Shown in pieces: positions 54,954 to 63,245 of a DNA stretch of 64,000 nt (position 1 is the stretch's first letter; each line of letters starts with the position of its first letter). Location of the stretch: positions 1 to 64,000 of the forward strand of contig NZ_FMZD01000010.1 in the NCBI RefSeq assembly GCF_900101525.1. Reading direction: 5' to 3'. Made by a program: the position numbers and the translations under genes. The stretch comes from Marinilactibacillus psychrotolerans. GTDB taxonomy: Bacteria > Bacillota > Bacilli > Lactobacillales > Carnobacteriaceae_A. Below the pieces are notes generated by a model that was given only the letters and a program-made list of their open reading frames with translations, was not told the origin of the DNA and did no database searches.

Positions 54954-55709
54954 ATGAAATTGATATCTTGGAACGTAAATGGCTTACGTGCAATTGTTCA
55001 AAAAGATTTTCTGAATCAATTCAAAGATCTAGATGCTGATTTTTTCTGCTTACAAGAAATCAAACTGCAAGAAGGACAAATCGACTTGGAATTTGATGGA
55101 TATACTTCCTATTGGAATTATGCAGATAAAAAAGGGTATTCTGGAACAGCTATCTATACTAAATATGATCCAACAAAGGTTATCTATGGAATCGGTATTG
55201 ATGAACATGATTCAGAAGGTAGAGTAATCACCTTAGAGTATGATGATTACTTCATTGTTACTTGCTATACGCCTAACTCTCAGTCAGAATTGAAGCGTAT
55301 TGATTATCGTTTACGCTGGGAAAAAGACTTTCAGGCTTATATTCGGTCCCTTGATTCTGTAAAACCGGTAATTTTATGTGGAGATCTAAATGTGGCTCAT
55401 AAAGATATAGACTTAAAAAATCCTGATAACAATCGCAGCAGTGCTGGATTTTCTGATGAAGAACGTTCTCAGTTTACAGCATTCTTGCAAAGTGGATTTA
55501 TAGATACTTTCCGCTATTTTTATCCTGACCAGGAAGAGATCTATTCTTGGTGGAATTACCGATTTGGAGCTAGAAAGCGAAATGCAGGATGGCGTATTGA
55601 TTACTTTATAGTTTCAAAACAGTTAGAAGACAAATTAGTAGATGCTAAGATCCATACTGACTATACCGGTTCAGATCATTGCCCAGTGGAACTACAGATA
55701 GACTTATAA
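54954..55709 (+). CDS. exoA: Exodeoxyribonuclease III (AP endonuclease)
   Basis: The enzyme cleaves abasic sites and 3' blocked ends in base-excision repair. The 251-residue protein begins Met-Lys-Leu-Ile-Ser-Trp-Asn-Val-Asn-Gly-Leu-Arg-Ala and has Cys-Leu-Gln-Glu-Ile-Lys, Gly-Asp-Leu-Asn-Val-Ala-His, Asp-Tyr-Phe-Ile-Val-Ser and Gly-Ser-Asp-His-Cys-Pro-Val. I use the ATG at 54954 with GGAGG 8 bases upstream; the in-frame TTG at 54939 is not the start. Single gene. Confidence 0.95.
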   Translation: MKLISWNVNGLRAIVQKDFLNQFKDLDADFFCLQEIKLQEGQIDLEFDGYTSYWNYADKKGYSGTAIYTKYDPTKVIYGIGIDEHDSEGRVITLEYDDYFIVTCYTPNSQSELKRIDYRLRWEKDFQAYIRSLDSVKPVILCGDLNVAHKDIDLKNPDNNRSSAGFSDEERSQFTAFLQSGFIDTFRYFYPDQEEIYSWWNYRFGARKRNAGWRIDYFIVSKQLEDKLVDAKIHTDYTGSDHCPVELQIDL

Positions 55710-55753
55710 AAACAAAAGACTTTCTTGAGAAATTCAATAAAGTCTTTGTGCTT

Positions 55754-57355
55754 TTATACATATGGATATTCAATAATTTCAGCTTCAGCTTCATCTATCA
55801 CAACAGACGTAAAGGCATTTGCATTATGGAACATTCTCTTACAATCTTCACTAAGACGAACGATCTTAAACGTTTTACCCGCATCTTCATAACGCTTTGT
55901 GATGGAGCTGATCGATTCAACAGCCGAATAATCTGAAACTTTAGCATATTTCAAATCTAGAATAACTTTATCTGGGTCATTATCAACATCGAAAAGTTCT
56001 TTGAAATTTAATACAGATCCAAAAAATAATGTACCATTGATTTTATATGTTTTTTCTCCGACATTCGTTTCTTCAACATTAGCATATATAACTTTCCCTT
56101 TTTCCCAGGCAAAAATTAAAGCTGAAACAATAACGCCTGCAATAACTGCTGTGGCTAAATCAGCAAAAATTGTAATAACAGATACGACTATCACGACAAG
56201 GATATCCTGTGCAGGAACTTTTCCCTTGTATCGTAAACTTTCCCATTTAAAAGTTCCAACTACAACCATAAACATTACTCCAACAAGTCCAGCTAAAGGA
56301 ATAGCATTAATGAAACCTGAACCAAACATAATGAAAAACATCAACGCAGATGCAGCCACAATTCCAGATAAGCGATGTCTCCCGCCAGACTTAATATTTA
56401 TGATGGATTGACCGATCATCGCATCTCCTCCCATACCGCCGAAAAACCCATTAACGGTATTAGCAAGTCCTTGTGCAATAATTTCCTTATTCGTTCTTCC
56501 TCTTGTATTTGTCATTTCATCAAGCACTTGTAAGGTTAAGACCGCTTCTGTCAGTCCAACTAACCCGCCAATTACAGCATAAGGGGTAATAATACTTAAT
56601 GTTTCAAGGTTTAAAGGTACTTGTGGACTATGAAACTCTGGTAATCCTCCTACAATTTCCATACCGGCAAAGTCTTGAACATTCTGAAGATGAATACCAT
56701 ATGATCCTAATACAACTGCAATGATCGTCATTACAACGATTGCAACCAAACTTGAAGGAATTGCTTTGGTGAATTTAGGAATAAAGTGAATCATCAGCAT
56801 TGTAAATCCTACAAAAGCAATCATGAGTATCAGATCAAGCCCTGACATCCAAACTGATTCTGTTACAGATACACCATTCACTTCCATTACTTGATTGACT
56901 TTAAATTGGTCCAATTGAGCTATAAAAATTACAATCGATAATCCATTTAAAAATCCTAGCATAACTGGATATGGAATGATTCTTGCATATTTACCTAATT
57001 TTAAAAGTCCTATACTGACTTGAATAACACCCACTAACAATACCGTTGCAAATAGATATTCCAGCCCATGTGTTGCAACTAATGATGCAAATACAACTGC
57101 CATTGCTGCTGTAGAAGAACTGATCATTCCAGGTCTTCCGGTAAAGATTGCCGCAACCAATCCAATGATAAAAGCAGTATGCAAACTAAGTATGGGACTG
57201 ACCCCTGCTACAAATGCAAAAGCGATTGATTCTGGAATCAGAGCCAAAGCAACGGTTAGTCCTGATAATACATCATTTTTAGCTGCTGACTTATTATCTT
57301 TTAAAAATTGCAGTAGTCGAAACTTATTCCTCTTCGACAAATTATTATTTTCCAT
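55754..57355 (-). CDS. SulP family anion transporter with STAS domain
   Basis: This SLC26/SulP transporter has 533 residues. Membrane segments run from about residue 25 to 405 with the signature Ala-Leu-Ala-Leu-Ile-Pro-Glu-Ser-Ile-Ala-Phe-Ala. The C-terminal STAS domain (about 430-530) contains Val-Ile-Leu-Asp-Leu-Lys-Tyr-Ala-Lys-Val-Ser-Asp-Tyr-Ser-Ala. Substrates could be sulfate, bicarbonate or other anions. I start at the ATG at 57355 with GGAG 8 to 10 bases upstream; the longer frame from 57388 has no site. It is a single gene converging with exoA. Confidence 0.92.
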   Translation of the reverse strand: MENNNLSKRNKFRLLQFLKDNKSAAKNDVLSGLTVALALIPESIAFAFVAGVSPILSLHTAFIIGLVAAIFTGRPGMISSSTAAMAVVFASLVATHGLEYLFATVLLVGVIQVSIGLLKLGKYARIIPYPVMLGFLNGLSIVIFIAQLDQFKVNQVMEVNGVSVTESVWMSGLDLILMIAFVGFTMLMIHFIPKFTKAIPSSLVAIVVMTIIAVVLGSYGIHLQNVQDFAGMEIVGGLPEFHSPQVPLNLETLSIITPYAVIGGLVGLTEAVLTLQVLDEMTNTRGRTNKEIIAQGLANTVNGFFGGMGGDAMIGQSIINIKSGGRHRLSGIVAASALMFFIMFGSGFINAIPLAGLVGVMFMVVVGTFKWESLRYKGKVPAQDILVVIVVSVITIFADLATAVIAGVIVSALIFAWEKGKVIYANVEETNVGEKTYKINGTLFFGSVLNFKELFDVDNDPDKVILDLKYAKVSDYSAVESISSITKRYEDAGKTFKIVRLSEDCKRMFHNANAFTSVVIDEAEAEIIEYPYV

Positions 57356-57558
57356 TCTATTCTCTCCTTTTTCAGCTATTCTATCCAAGTAGCCGCAATT
57401 AAATATGTTAACACATAAATTATTTAAAACAATAAAAAAATCACTTATAAGTGAATAAGTTAATTGTTAAGTGTTTTCATTATGAGAGTTCTCTTTTTTT
57501 CACCCGTTATTCATGCTATCATGTCTCTAGTATGTAAAAACTCAATCGAGGTGCTTTT

Positions 57559-57858
57559 ATGGAAATCGGACCCAGAATCAAAGAACTTAGAGTAGCTTCA
57601 AATATGACGGCTAAAGAATTAGCGCATAAAATCGACATCTCTCCTTCATTCATTTCAGCAATCGAACATAACTCTACTAAACTATCTTTAAAGACTCTAG
57701 AACATCTTTGTGAAGCATTAGATGTCAGTTTATCAGAATTTTTCAATGATGAAGTCAGCCCCATCGAGAAGAAATTAATTTCTTTAATTCAATCTTTACC
57801 AGAAGAGAAACAGTATGATCTATTGAAATTTTTAGATGGCTTAGTGATAAAAAAATAA
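57559..57858 (+). CDS. SinR-like XRE-family regulator
   Basis: The 99-residue protein has an N-terminal HTH (about 5-62) with Ile-Lys-Glu-Leu-Arg, Lys-Glu-Leu-Ala-His-Lys-Ile-Asp-Ile-Ser-Pro-Ser-Phe-Ile-Ser-Ala-Ile-Glu and Leu-Lys-Thr-Leu-Glu-His-Leu-Cys-Glu-Ala-Leu, and a C-terminal helical region that may dimerise (about 68-97). This layout is SinR-like. GAGGTG is five bases before the ATG. It is divergent from the SulP gene; whether it regulates that gene is not shown. Confidence 0.88.
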   Translation: MEIGPRIKELRVASNMTAKELAHKIDISPSFISAIEHNSTKLSLKTLEHLCEALDVSLSEFFNDEVSPIEKKLISLIQSLPEEKQYDLLKFLDGLVIKK

Positions 57859-57895
57859 ATTTGTTTCATTTTAAAATATGTGTAACTTAAATACC

Positions 57896-57924
57896 TTGCT
57901 TTTAAACTTATACTTTTATATAAT
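57896..57924 (+). promoter_or_regulatory. Promoter of the P-type ATPase leader
   Basis: TTGCTT (57896-57901), 17 bases, TATAAT (57919-57924), followed about 17 bases later by the riboswitch. The -10 is perfect and the spacing is canonical. Confidence 0.8.
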
Positions 57925-57940
57925 GAGTTCGACAATAAAA

Positions 57941-58070
57941 TATGCTTACGGGAGTAACTTGCAGTGCAAACTGTTACAGTGCCACCAACCGTAGATATTT
58001 CATATCTGCTGGTGCTGTATTAAATAGTGAGACGTATGCGGAGAATTTCTAACTCCGCATACGTCTTTTT
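57941..58070 (+). ncRNA. yybP-ykoY-like manganese riboswitch with terminator
   Basis: The leader begins GCTTACG-GGAGTAAC, and the 3' part reads GTGAGACGTATGCG. GGAGTA and AGAC flank two hairpin regions: GTAAC-TTGCA/TGCAA-GTTAC, and CACCA/TGGTG with GATAT/ATATC. This is the plan of the yybP-ykoY family. P1 (57944-57950 with 58033-58039) competes with a perfect 13-bp terminator (arms 58031-58043 and 58053-58065, then TTTTT). Manganese would favour P1 and switch the gene on. A P-type ATPase gene follows. The class is assigned by eye. Confidence 0.68.
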
Positions 58071-58114
58071 CTATCTATTAGAGACCCTGAAACATAAGAG
58101 AAAGGATTAAATGA

Positions 58115-60760
58115 ATGAATTTTTATCAGCAATCCCCCGAAGATGTCTTATCTTCTTTAAACACGACCGACAAAGGTTTAACATCTGAAGAGGTCAAGAA
58201 GAAACAAGAGGAACATGGCTATAACGAATTAGAACAAAAAGATCGTCAATCCTTATTTTCTTTATTTATTGACAGCTTCAAAGATCCTATGGTTATCGTT
58301 TTACTGATTGTTGCCATTATACAAATCGTTTTAGGAGAGACAATCGAATCTATTATTATTCTTACGGTTCTGATTATCAATTCTATTTTAAGTGTCGTTC
58401 AAACTCGAAAAGCAGAGGATTCTTTAGCTTCACTGAGAGACATGGCAGCACCTTCAGCTACAGTGGTTCGTAACAATAGCACACAGAGTGTTCCTTCTAA
58501 GGAGATCGTAGTAGGTGATATCGTAATATTAGAGGCCGGAAACAATATTCCAGCTGACGGTCGTCTACTAGAAGCTGAATCCTTACAAGTTGAAGAAGGT
58601 GCTTTAACTGGTGAGTCTGTTCCTTCTGATAAAGAAGCGACTATACTTCAGGAAGAAACTGCTTTAGCTGATCGAAAAAATATGGTTTACAGTGGAACAC
58701 TTGTAACTTATGGGCGTGCTCGTTACGTCGTTACTGGCATTGGTAAAGAGACCGAAATGGGAAAAGTTGCTGAACTAATACAAAACGTTTCTGCTAAGCA
58801 AACCCCACTCCAACGTAAGTTAGAATCCTTTAGCAAAAAGTTAGGATTTGTAATTCTCGGTTTATCCGTATTGATTTTTGCAATCCAAGCATTCAGGATT
58901 TTTTCTGGCAATGGTCCTCAAGATCTTCAAATTGAGTTGCTCAATGCTTTCATGTTTGCTATTGCTGTAGCTGTTGCCGCTATTCCAGAAGCATTACAAT
59001 CTATCGTAACCATTGTATTATCTGTCGGAACTAACAAAATGGCTAAAAAACATGCCATTATACGTAAACTTCCTGCGGTAGAAACATTGGGATCAACAGG
59101 AGTCATTTGTACAGATAAAACGGGTACATTAACTCAGAATAAAATGACTGTGGTGGAAGCCTACCTTCCCAAACACGAACAGGAACTCTATTCATCTGAG
59201 CCAGCTGCTTGGTCTATTGGTGAAAATAGATTAAATCAGATTGCTGTCCTAGCTAATGACTCTTCTTTAAATGAAGAAGGTGAAGCAAGTGGTGATCCAA
59301 CTGAAGTTGCTCTAATTAATTACAGTAATAAAATTGGACTGCCATTTTCTGATTTACGTAATAAATTTCCTAGAATTGAAGAACTTCCTTTTGATTCCAG
59401 CCGTAAATTGATGTCTACTTTACATGAAATTGATGGTGAGAAGCTTTTACTAACTAAAGGTGGCCCGGATGTCTTATTCAAACGCTGCTCAAAAATCTTA
59501 ATCAATGGCGAAGTTGTAGAAATGACAGACGAGTATTCCAAAATACTTTATGAAAAAAATGAAGAGTATTCTAATCAAGCTTACCGCGTATTAGCGTTTG
59601 CCTATAAACCATTATCTAAAGAAACGTTAGATTTAGAAGATGAAAATGATCTTATTTTCGTAGGGCTGCTAGCTATGATTGATCCACCAAGAGAAGAAGT
59701 TGCTCAGGCAATTAAAGAAGCCGCAGAAGCTGGTATTCGTACAGTTATGATTACTGGTGACCACAAAACAACGGCTCGTGCCATTGCGCTTAATTTGAAC
59801 TTATTCAAAGAGGATGATATTGCTCTAACTGGGCAAGAACTAGATGCTTTATCTGAAGAAGAGCTAATGGAAAAGTTAGAACATATTAGTGTCTATGCAC
59901 GGGTTACACCAGAAAATAAAATCAGAATTGTTCAAGCTTGGCAAAACAAAGATCAAATTACTGCAATGACAGGAGATGGGGTAAATGATGCTCCTGCCCT
60001 TAAACAAGCAGACATCGGAATTGCAATGGGAAGCGGAACAGATGTGTCAAAAGATGCTTCTGCTATGATTTTGACAGATGATAACTTCGTTTCTATCGTT
60101 AGTGCTGTTGCTGTTGGTCGAAATGTTTTCAGTAATATCAAAAAAGCCATTGCTTACCTGTTCTCTGGTAACTTAGGGGCTGTTGTTGCGATCATTGCCG
60201 CTTTACTCATGAATTGGATCAACCCATTCACAGCTTTGCAATTATTGTTTATCAACTTGGTGAACGACTCCATTCCAGCTATTGCTTTAGGAATGGAAAA
60301 AGAAGAACCACATATTATGAAACAAAACCCAAGAGATCCTAACGAAGGGATTTTTACTGGTCAGACCTTACAGTCGGTTATCCTAAGAGGATTTACCATT
60401 GGTATTGCAGTTATCATATCTCAAGCTCTTGGAATTTACTATTTTGGTTCACCTGAAATCAGTGTTGCCATGGCCTTTACAACATTGATTTTATCAAGAA
60501 CTTTACAAGTATTCCCAGCTCGTTCGAATACTCAGACTTCATTCCAAGCAGGGTTCTTCTCAAATAAATATGTAGTGGGCGCTTTTGCAGTCTGTATGAC
60601 CCTTTACGGGATCACCATGCTGCCGGTTGTTCGTCCAATCTTTAATATACCAAATGCTTTTGGACTAACAGAATGGTCAATCGCTGCCGGTCTTGCATTA
60701 GCAACTACGATTATTCTAGAATTAAAAAAACTTGTCTTTCCATCAAAATTAGCTGATTAA
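58115..60760 (+). CDS. Cation-transporting P-type ATPase, likely Mn2+ exporter
   Basis: The 881-residue protein is a P2-type (Ca2+/Mn2+ family) ATPase. It has an N-terminal cation ATPase domain, Thr165-Gly-Glu-Ser (dephosphorylation loop), Ile-Pro-Glu-Ala-Leu in membrane helix 4, phosphorylated Asp334 in Asp-Lys-Thr-Gly-Thr-Leu-Thr, Lys-Gly-Gly-Pro-Asp (nucleotide binding), Thr-Gly-Asp-Gly-Val-Asn-Asp, and Asn-Leu-Val-Asn-Asp-Ser in helix 6. Membrane segments number about ten. The riboswitch leader suggests manganese control, as reported for a lactococcal P-type ATPase gene. AAAGGA precedes the ATG by 8 bases. Sequence alone cannot separate Mn2+ from Ca2+. Confidence 0.88.
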   Translation: MNFYQQSPEDVLSSLNTTDKGLTSEEVKKKQEEHGYNELEQKDRQSLFSLFIDSFKDPMVIVLLIVAIIQIVLGETIESIIILTVLIINSILSVVQTRKAEDSLASLRDMAAPSATVVRNNSTQSVPSKEIVVGDIVILEAGNNIPADGRLLEAESLQVEEGALTGESVPSDKEATILQEETALADRKNMVYSGTLVTYGRARYVVTGIGKETEMGKVAELIQNVSAKQTPLQRKLESFSKKLGFVILGLSVLIFAIQAFRIFSGNGPQDLQIELLNAFMFAIAVAVAAIPEALQSIVTIVLSVGTNKMAKKHAIIRKLPAVETLGSTGVICTDKTGTLTQNKMTVVEAYLPKHEQELYSSEPAAWSIGENRLNQIAVLANDSSLNEEGEASGDPTEVALINYSNKIGLPFSDLRNKFPRIEELPFDSSRKLMSTLHEIDGEKLLLTKGGPDVLFKRCSKILINGEVVEMTDEYSKILYEKNEEYSNQAYRVLAFAYKPLSKETLDLEDENDLIFVGLLAMIDPPREEVAQAIKEAAEAGIRTVMITGDHKTTARAIALNLNLFKEDDIALTGQELDALSEEELMEKLEHISVYARVTPENKIRIVQAWQNKDQITAMTGDGVNDAPALKQADIGIAMGSGTDVSKDASAMILTDDNFVSIVSAVAVGRNVFSNIKKAIAYLFSGNLGAVVAIIAALLMNWINPFTALQLLFINLVNDSIPAIALGMEKEEPHIMKQNPRDPNEGIFTGQTLQSVILRGFTIGIAVIISQALGIYYFGSPEISVAMAFTTLILSRTLQVFPARSNTQTSFQAGFFSNKYVVGAFAVCMTLYGITMLPVVRPIFNIPNAFGLTEWSIAAGLALATTIILELKKLVFPSKLAD

Positions 60761-60793
60761 TTCTAACTATTAGCTACTACAGTTACTTTTAAT

Positions 60794-60838
60794 AGCTATT
60801 GGAGAAATCACATTCTGATTTCTTCAATAGCTTTTTTT
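60794..60838 (+). terminator. Terminator of the P-type ATPase gene
   Basis: AGCTATTGGAGAAATCA pairs with TGATTTCTTCAATAGCT (one mismatch) around a 5-base loop and is followed by TTTTTTT. Confidence 0.85.
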
Positions 60839-60945
60839 ATTATACATCCTAGTAAAATGGACAGTACATGTTAAACTGTTAATAGAGACAATATTATATA
60901 CATATAAACTCGTTAATAATAGATTACATACCTGGGAGAGAGTAT

Positions 60946-61560
60946 ATGAAACATTCTAAAGCATTTTTATTAAGTGTAGCAGTCCCCGCTTCCTTATTCC
61001 TTTCAGCTTGTCAACAGGATACCCAAACGATTGATTCCAAGAATCAGACAGACGAGACCCAACAGAAGGAGGAAAAAGACACAGTTGAACGAAAGCTTAA
61101 TGCGACTGAAGCAGAAGCTATAAGTTCAAAAACATCTGATAATACAAAAAACAAATCAAGTTCGACGTCTCACGATGTAGCAGCTGATTCTAACCAAACT
61201 ACTAGACTAAAAGATGATTATATGGCAAAACTTGAAGAGGAAAAAGAAAATACAAAAGAACTAAGGGCAAATCCTTCTGACTCTTCTACATATGCTATGA
61301 AAGGAATTGAAGGAACCCTTTTCGATACTTGGAACGGACTTTTGAATGAAATTTACGGTATCTTAGAAAATCAGCTTTCTACTGAAGCTATGGAATCCTT
61401 AAGAGTGGAACAGCGTGAATGGATTAAATATCGTGATCAAACTTCAAAAGAAGCTTCTTTAAAATACAAAGGGAGTACTCAAGAACAGCTTGAATACGTA
61501 GCTGTTGAAAATAACTTAACAATGGATAGATGCTTTGAATTAGTAAAAAAATATATGTAG
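60946..61560 (+). CDS. Lipoprotein with DUF1311/LprI-like domain
   Basis: The lipobox is Leu-Ser-Ala-Cys near residue 22. An acidic and Lys-rich linker of about 80 residues follows, then a LysM-inhibitor-like DUF1311 domain (about 105-200) with Leu-Asn-Glu-Ile-Tyr, Leu-Arg-Val-Glu-Gln-Arg-Glu-Trp-Ile-Lys-Tyr-Arg-Asp and Thr-Met-Asp-Arg-Cys-Phe-Glu-Leu. LprI-type proteins inhibit lysozyme in mycobacteria; whether that holds here is unknown. GGGAG precedes the ATG. It is single and ends in a palindromic terminator. Confidence 0.8.
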   Translation: MKHSKAFLLSVAVPASLFLSACQQDTQTIDSKNQTDETQQKEEKDTVERKLNATEAEAISSKTSDNTKNKSSSTSHDVAADSNQTTRLKDDYMAKLEEEKENTKELRANPSDSSTYAMKGIEGTLFDTWNGLLNEIYGILENQLSTEAMESLRVEQREWIKYRDQTSKEASLKYKGSTQEQLEYVAVENNLTMDRCFELVKKYM

Positions 61561-61579
61561 TATTTTACTTGAAAACAAC

Positions 61580-61615
61580 GAAAAGCCTGAAGATTTTAAA
61601 ATCTTCAGGCTTTTC
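61580..61615. terminator. Perfect palindromic bidirectional terminator
   Basis: The 18-base arms GAAAAGCCTGAAGATTTT and their exact complement abut with no separate loop sequence. T-runs at both ends serve the lipoprotein gene and the convergent GH4 gene. Confidence 0.85.
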
Positions 61616-61623
61616 ACAATTTT

Positions 61624-63039
61624 TTATACTTTTTCTTTAACGTTTGTTTTCATTAATTCATCAACATACTGAACTGTTTCAGGTTGATTTTCTTCAATAT
61701 CTCTAATTTTTTCAGCGAATTGTGGAAGGTATTCTTTATGTGCGTAAAGCATTTCATCGAGAACCGTTTTAGCAATTGTTCCGCCTGGAATCAACGGATT
61801 GACAGTGAAGGCTTGCAGAGCAGCACCGTAGTTCCCTTCAATCGCAGCTCTAATGACTGTTTCTTCCATTCCTTTCATATTCTGGATGATCCCTCGTGCT
61901 CCAGCGTTAGGGAATTCACCCCAGTTGTATGGTTCAAATCCGTGAGCCGTTACAACACCTGATACTTCAACTGCACAGTCATATGGCAAATCAGTAATTG
62001 TTCCATTATTCTTAGTTGAAACAACCATCTCAGTATGTTTATCATTTTGGATTGAAGCAATAATTTCACATGCTGCATCACTATAATGAGTTCCGCCACG
62101 TTGGGATAGTTCTTCTGGTTTATGATCTAGTTTCGGATCTTTGTATAATTCAAACAAGCGAGCTTCTGTTTCCTTAACAACTTGTGCTCTTGTTTCTCCA
62201 TTTTTAAATTCTTCAATTGAATGTTCCAACATTTCATCTTCAATATAATAGTAACGATGGTATCCACAAGGTAGCATATGCAAATCTTGAATTTGTTCAT
62301 AGTGGAATAATGCACTGTGAATATTTTTCAAATGATTGTCATCTTCATTCTGATTCGGTCCATAAATCAAGTCAATCAATTCATCTGTACGCTCTTTCCC
62401 CGATTTATCCCAGACTTTATGCCAGTGGAAGTGGTTAATTCCTGCAAACTTGAAGAATAGATCTTCTTTTGGTAATCCTAATTTTTCTGAAGCTGTTTTA
62501 ACATGACCGATCGGTACATTGCATAATCCGACTGTTTTTTCCCAACCACCTTGTTTAATAGCGGCTTCCGTTACCATACCAGCAGGATTCGTAAAATTGA
62601 CTAGCCATGCATCCGGACACTGTACTTTCATATCTTCAATAATGTCCAGAATAACTGGAATAGTACGGAATGCTTTGAAAATTCCCCCAGCTCCATTTGT
62701 TTCTTGGCCTAAAATCCCGTGAGACAGTGGAATTCTTTCATCTTTCACACGCGCATTCAGCAAACCTACGCGAAATTGAGTTGTAACAAAGTCAGCATCT
62801 TTTAAAGCTGTCTTACGGTCTAATGTTAAGGTTACAGTCCAGTCAAGACCTGCCGCTTCTACCATTCGCTTAGCCATAGCCCCAACGATTTCAAGTTTTT
62901 CTTTACCATCTTCAATGTCTACCAGAACAATTTCTTTAATTGGAAGTTCTTCTTTACGTAAAATATATCCTTCAATTAATTCGGGTGTGTAACTTGATCC
63001 TCCACCAATTGTAACGATTTTTAATCCATCTTTTGCCAT
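61624..63039 (-). CDS. Glycoside hydrolase family 4, probable 6-phospho-beta-glucosidase
   Basis: GH4 enzymes hydrolyse phosphorylated disaccharides with NAD+ and Mn2+. The 471-residue protein has the Rossmann motif Ile-Gly-Gly-Gly-Ser-Ser-Tyr-Thr-Pro-Glu-Leu at the start, Asn-Phe-Thr-Asn-Pro-Ala-Gly, Gly-Leu-Cys-Asn-Val-Pro-Ile-Gly (metal Cys) and Gly-Ile-Asn-His-Phe-His-Trp. The profile is closest to LicH-type 6-phospho-beta-glucosidases. I start at the ATG at 63039 with GGGAGG 9 bases upstream. Two cre-like sites upstream suggest carbon catabolite control. No PTS gene is in the window. Confidence 0.9.
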   Translation of the reverse strand: MAKDGLKIVTIGGGSSYTPELIEGYILRKEELPIKEIVLVDIEDGKEKLEIVGAMAKRMVEAAGLDWTVTLTLDRKTALKDADFVTTQFRVGLLNARVKDERIPLSHGILGQETNGAGGIFKAFRTIPVILDIIEDMKVQCPDAWLVNFTNPAGMVTEAAIKQGGWEKTVGLCNVPIGHVKTASEKLGLPKEDLFFKFAGINHFHWHKVWDKSGKERTDELIDLIYGPNQNEDDNHLKNIHSALFHYEQIQDLHMLPCGYHRYYYIEDEMLEHSIEEFKNGETRAQVVKETEARLFELYKDPKLDHKPEELSQRGGTHYSDAACEIIASIQNDKHTEMVVSTKNNGTITDLPYDCAVEVSGVVTAHGFEPYNWGEFPNAGARGIIQNMKGMEETVIRAAIEGNYGAALQAFTVNPLIPGGTIAKTVLDEMLYAHKEYLPQFAEKIRDIEENQPETVQYVDELMKTNVKEKV

Positions 63040-63071
63040 TTGAACTTTCCTCCCTAAAATATACAACGTTT

Positions 63072-63085
63072 TAGAAACGCTTTCA
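63072..63085 (-). promoter_or_regulatory. cre-like site upstream of GH4
   Basis: TAGAAACGCTTTCA matches the CcpA operator consensus at 12 of 14 positions by my alignment. It lies about 35 bases before the GH4 start codon. Confidence 0.5.
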
Positions 63086-63111
63086 ATTATTTACATCTAT
63101 ACTGTATTCTA

Positions 63112-63125
63112 TGTAATGGTTTACA
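63112..63125 (-). promoter_or_regulatory. Second cre-like palindrome
   Basis: TGTAATGGTTTACA has TGTAA/TTACA arms and matches the cre consensus at 12 of 14 positions. It may act with the first site for CcpA control of the GH4 gene. Confidence 0.4.
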
Positions 63126-63195
63126 TGCAAGCTTCTAAGAAAAATTTATTTATTTTTTCTTTTTACATATAAGACCTTCCTAATGAATAGATAAA

Positions 63196-63233
63196 AAGAA
63201 CAAGCACAGTTTAAGTTCTACCAGCTTGTTCTT
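63196..63233 (-). terminator. Terminator of glyA
   Basis: AAGAACAAGC and GCTTGTTCTT form a perfect 10-base stem. On the minus strand TTTTTATC follows. It lies 12 bases after the glyA stop. Confidence 0.85.
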
Positions 63234-63245
63234 AATAGTCTTGAG

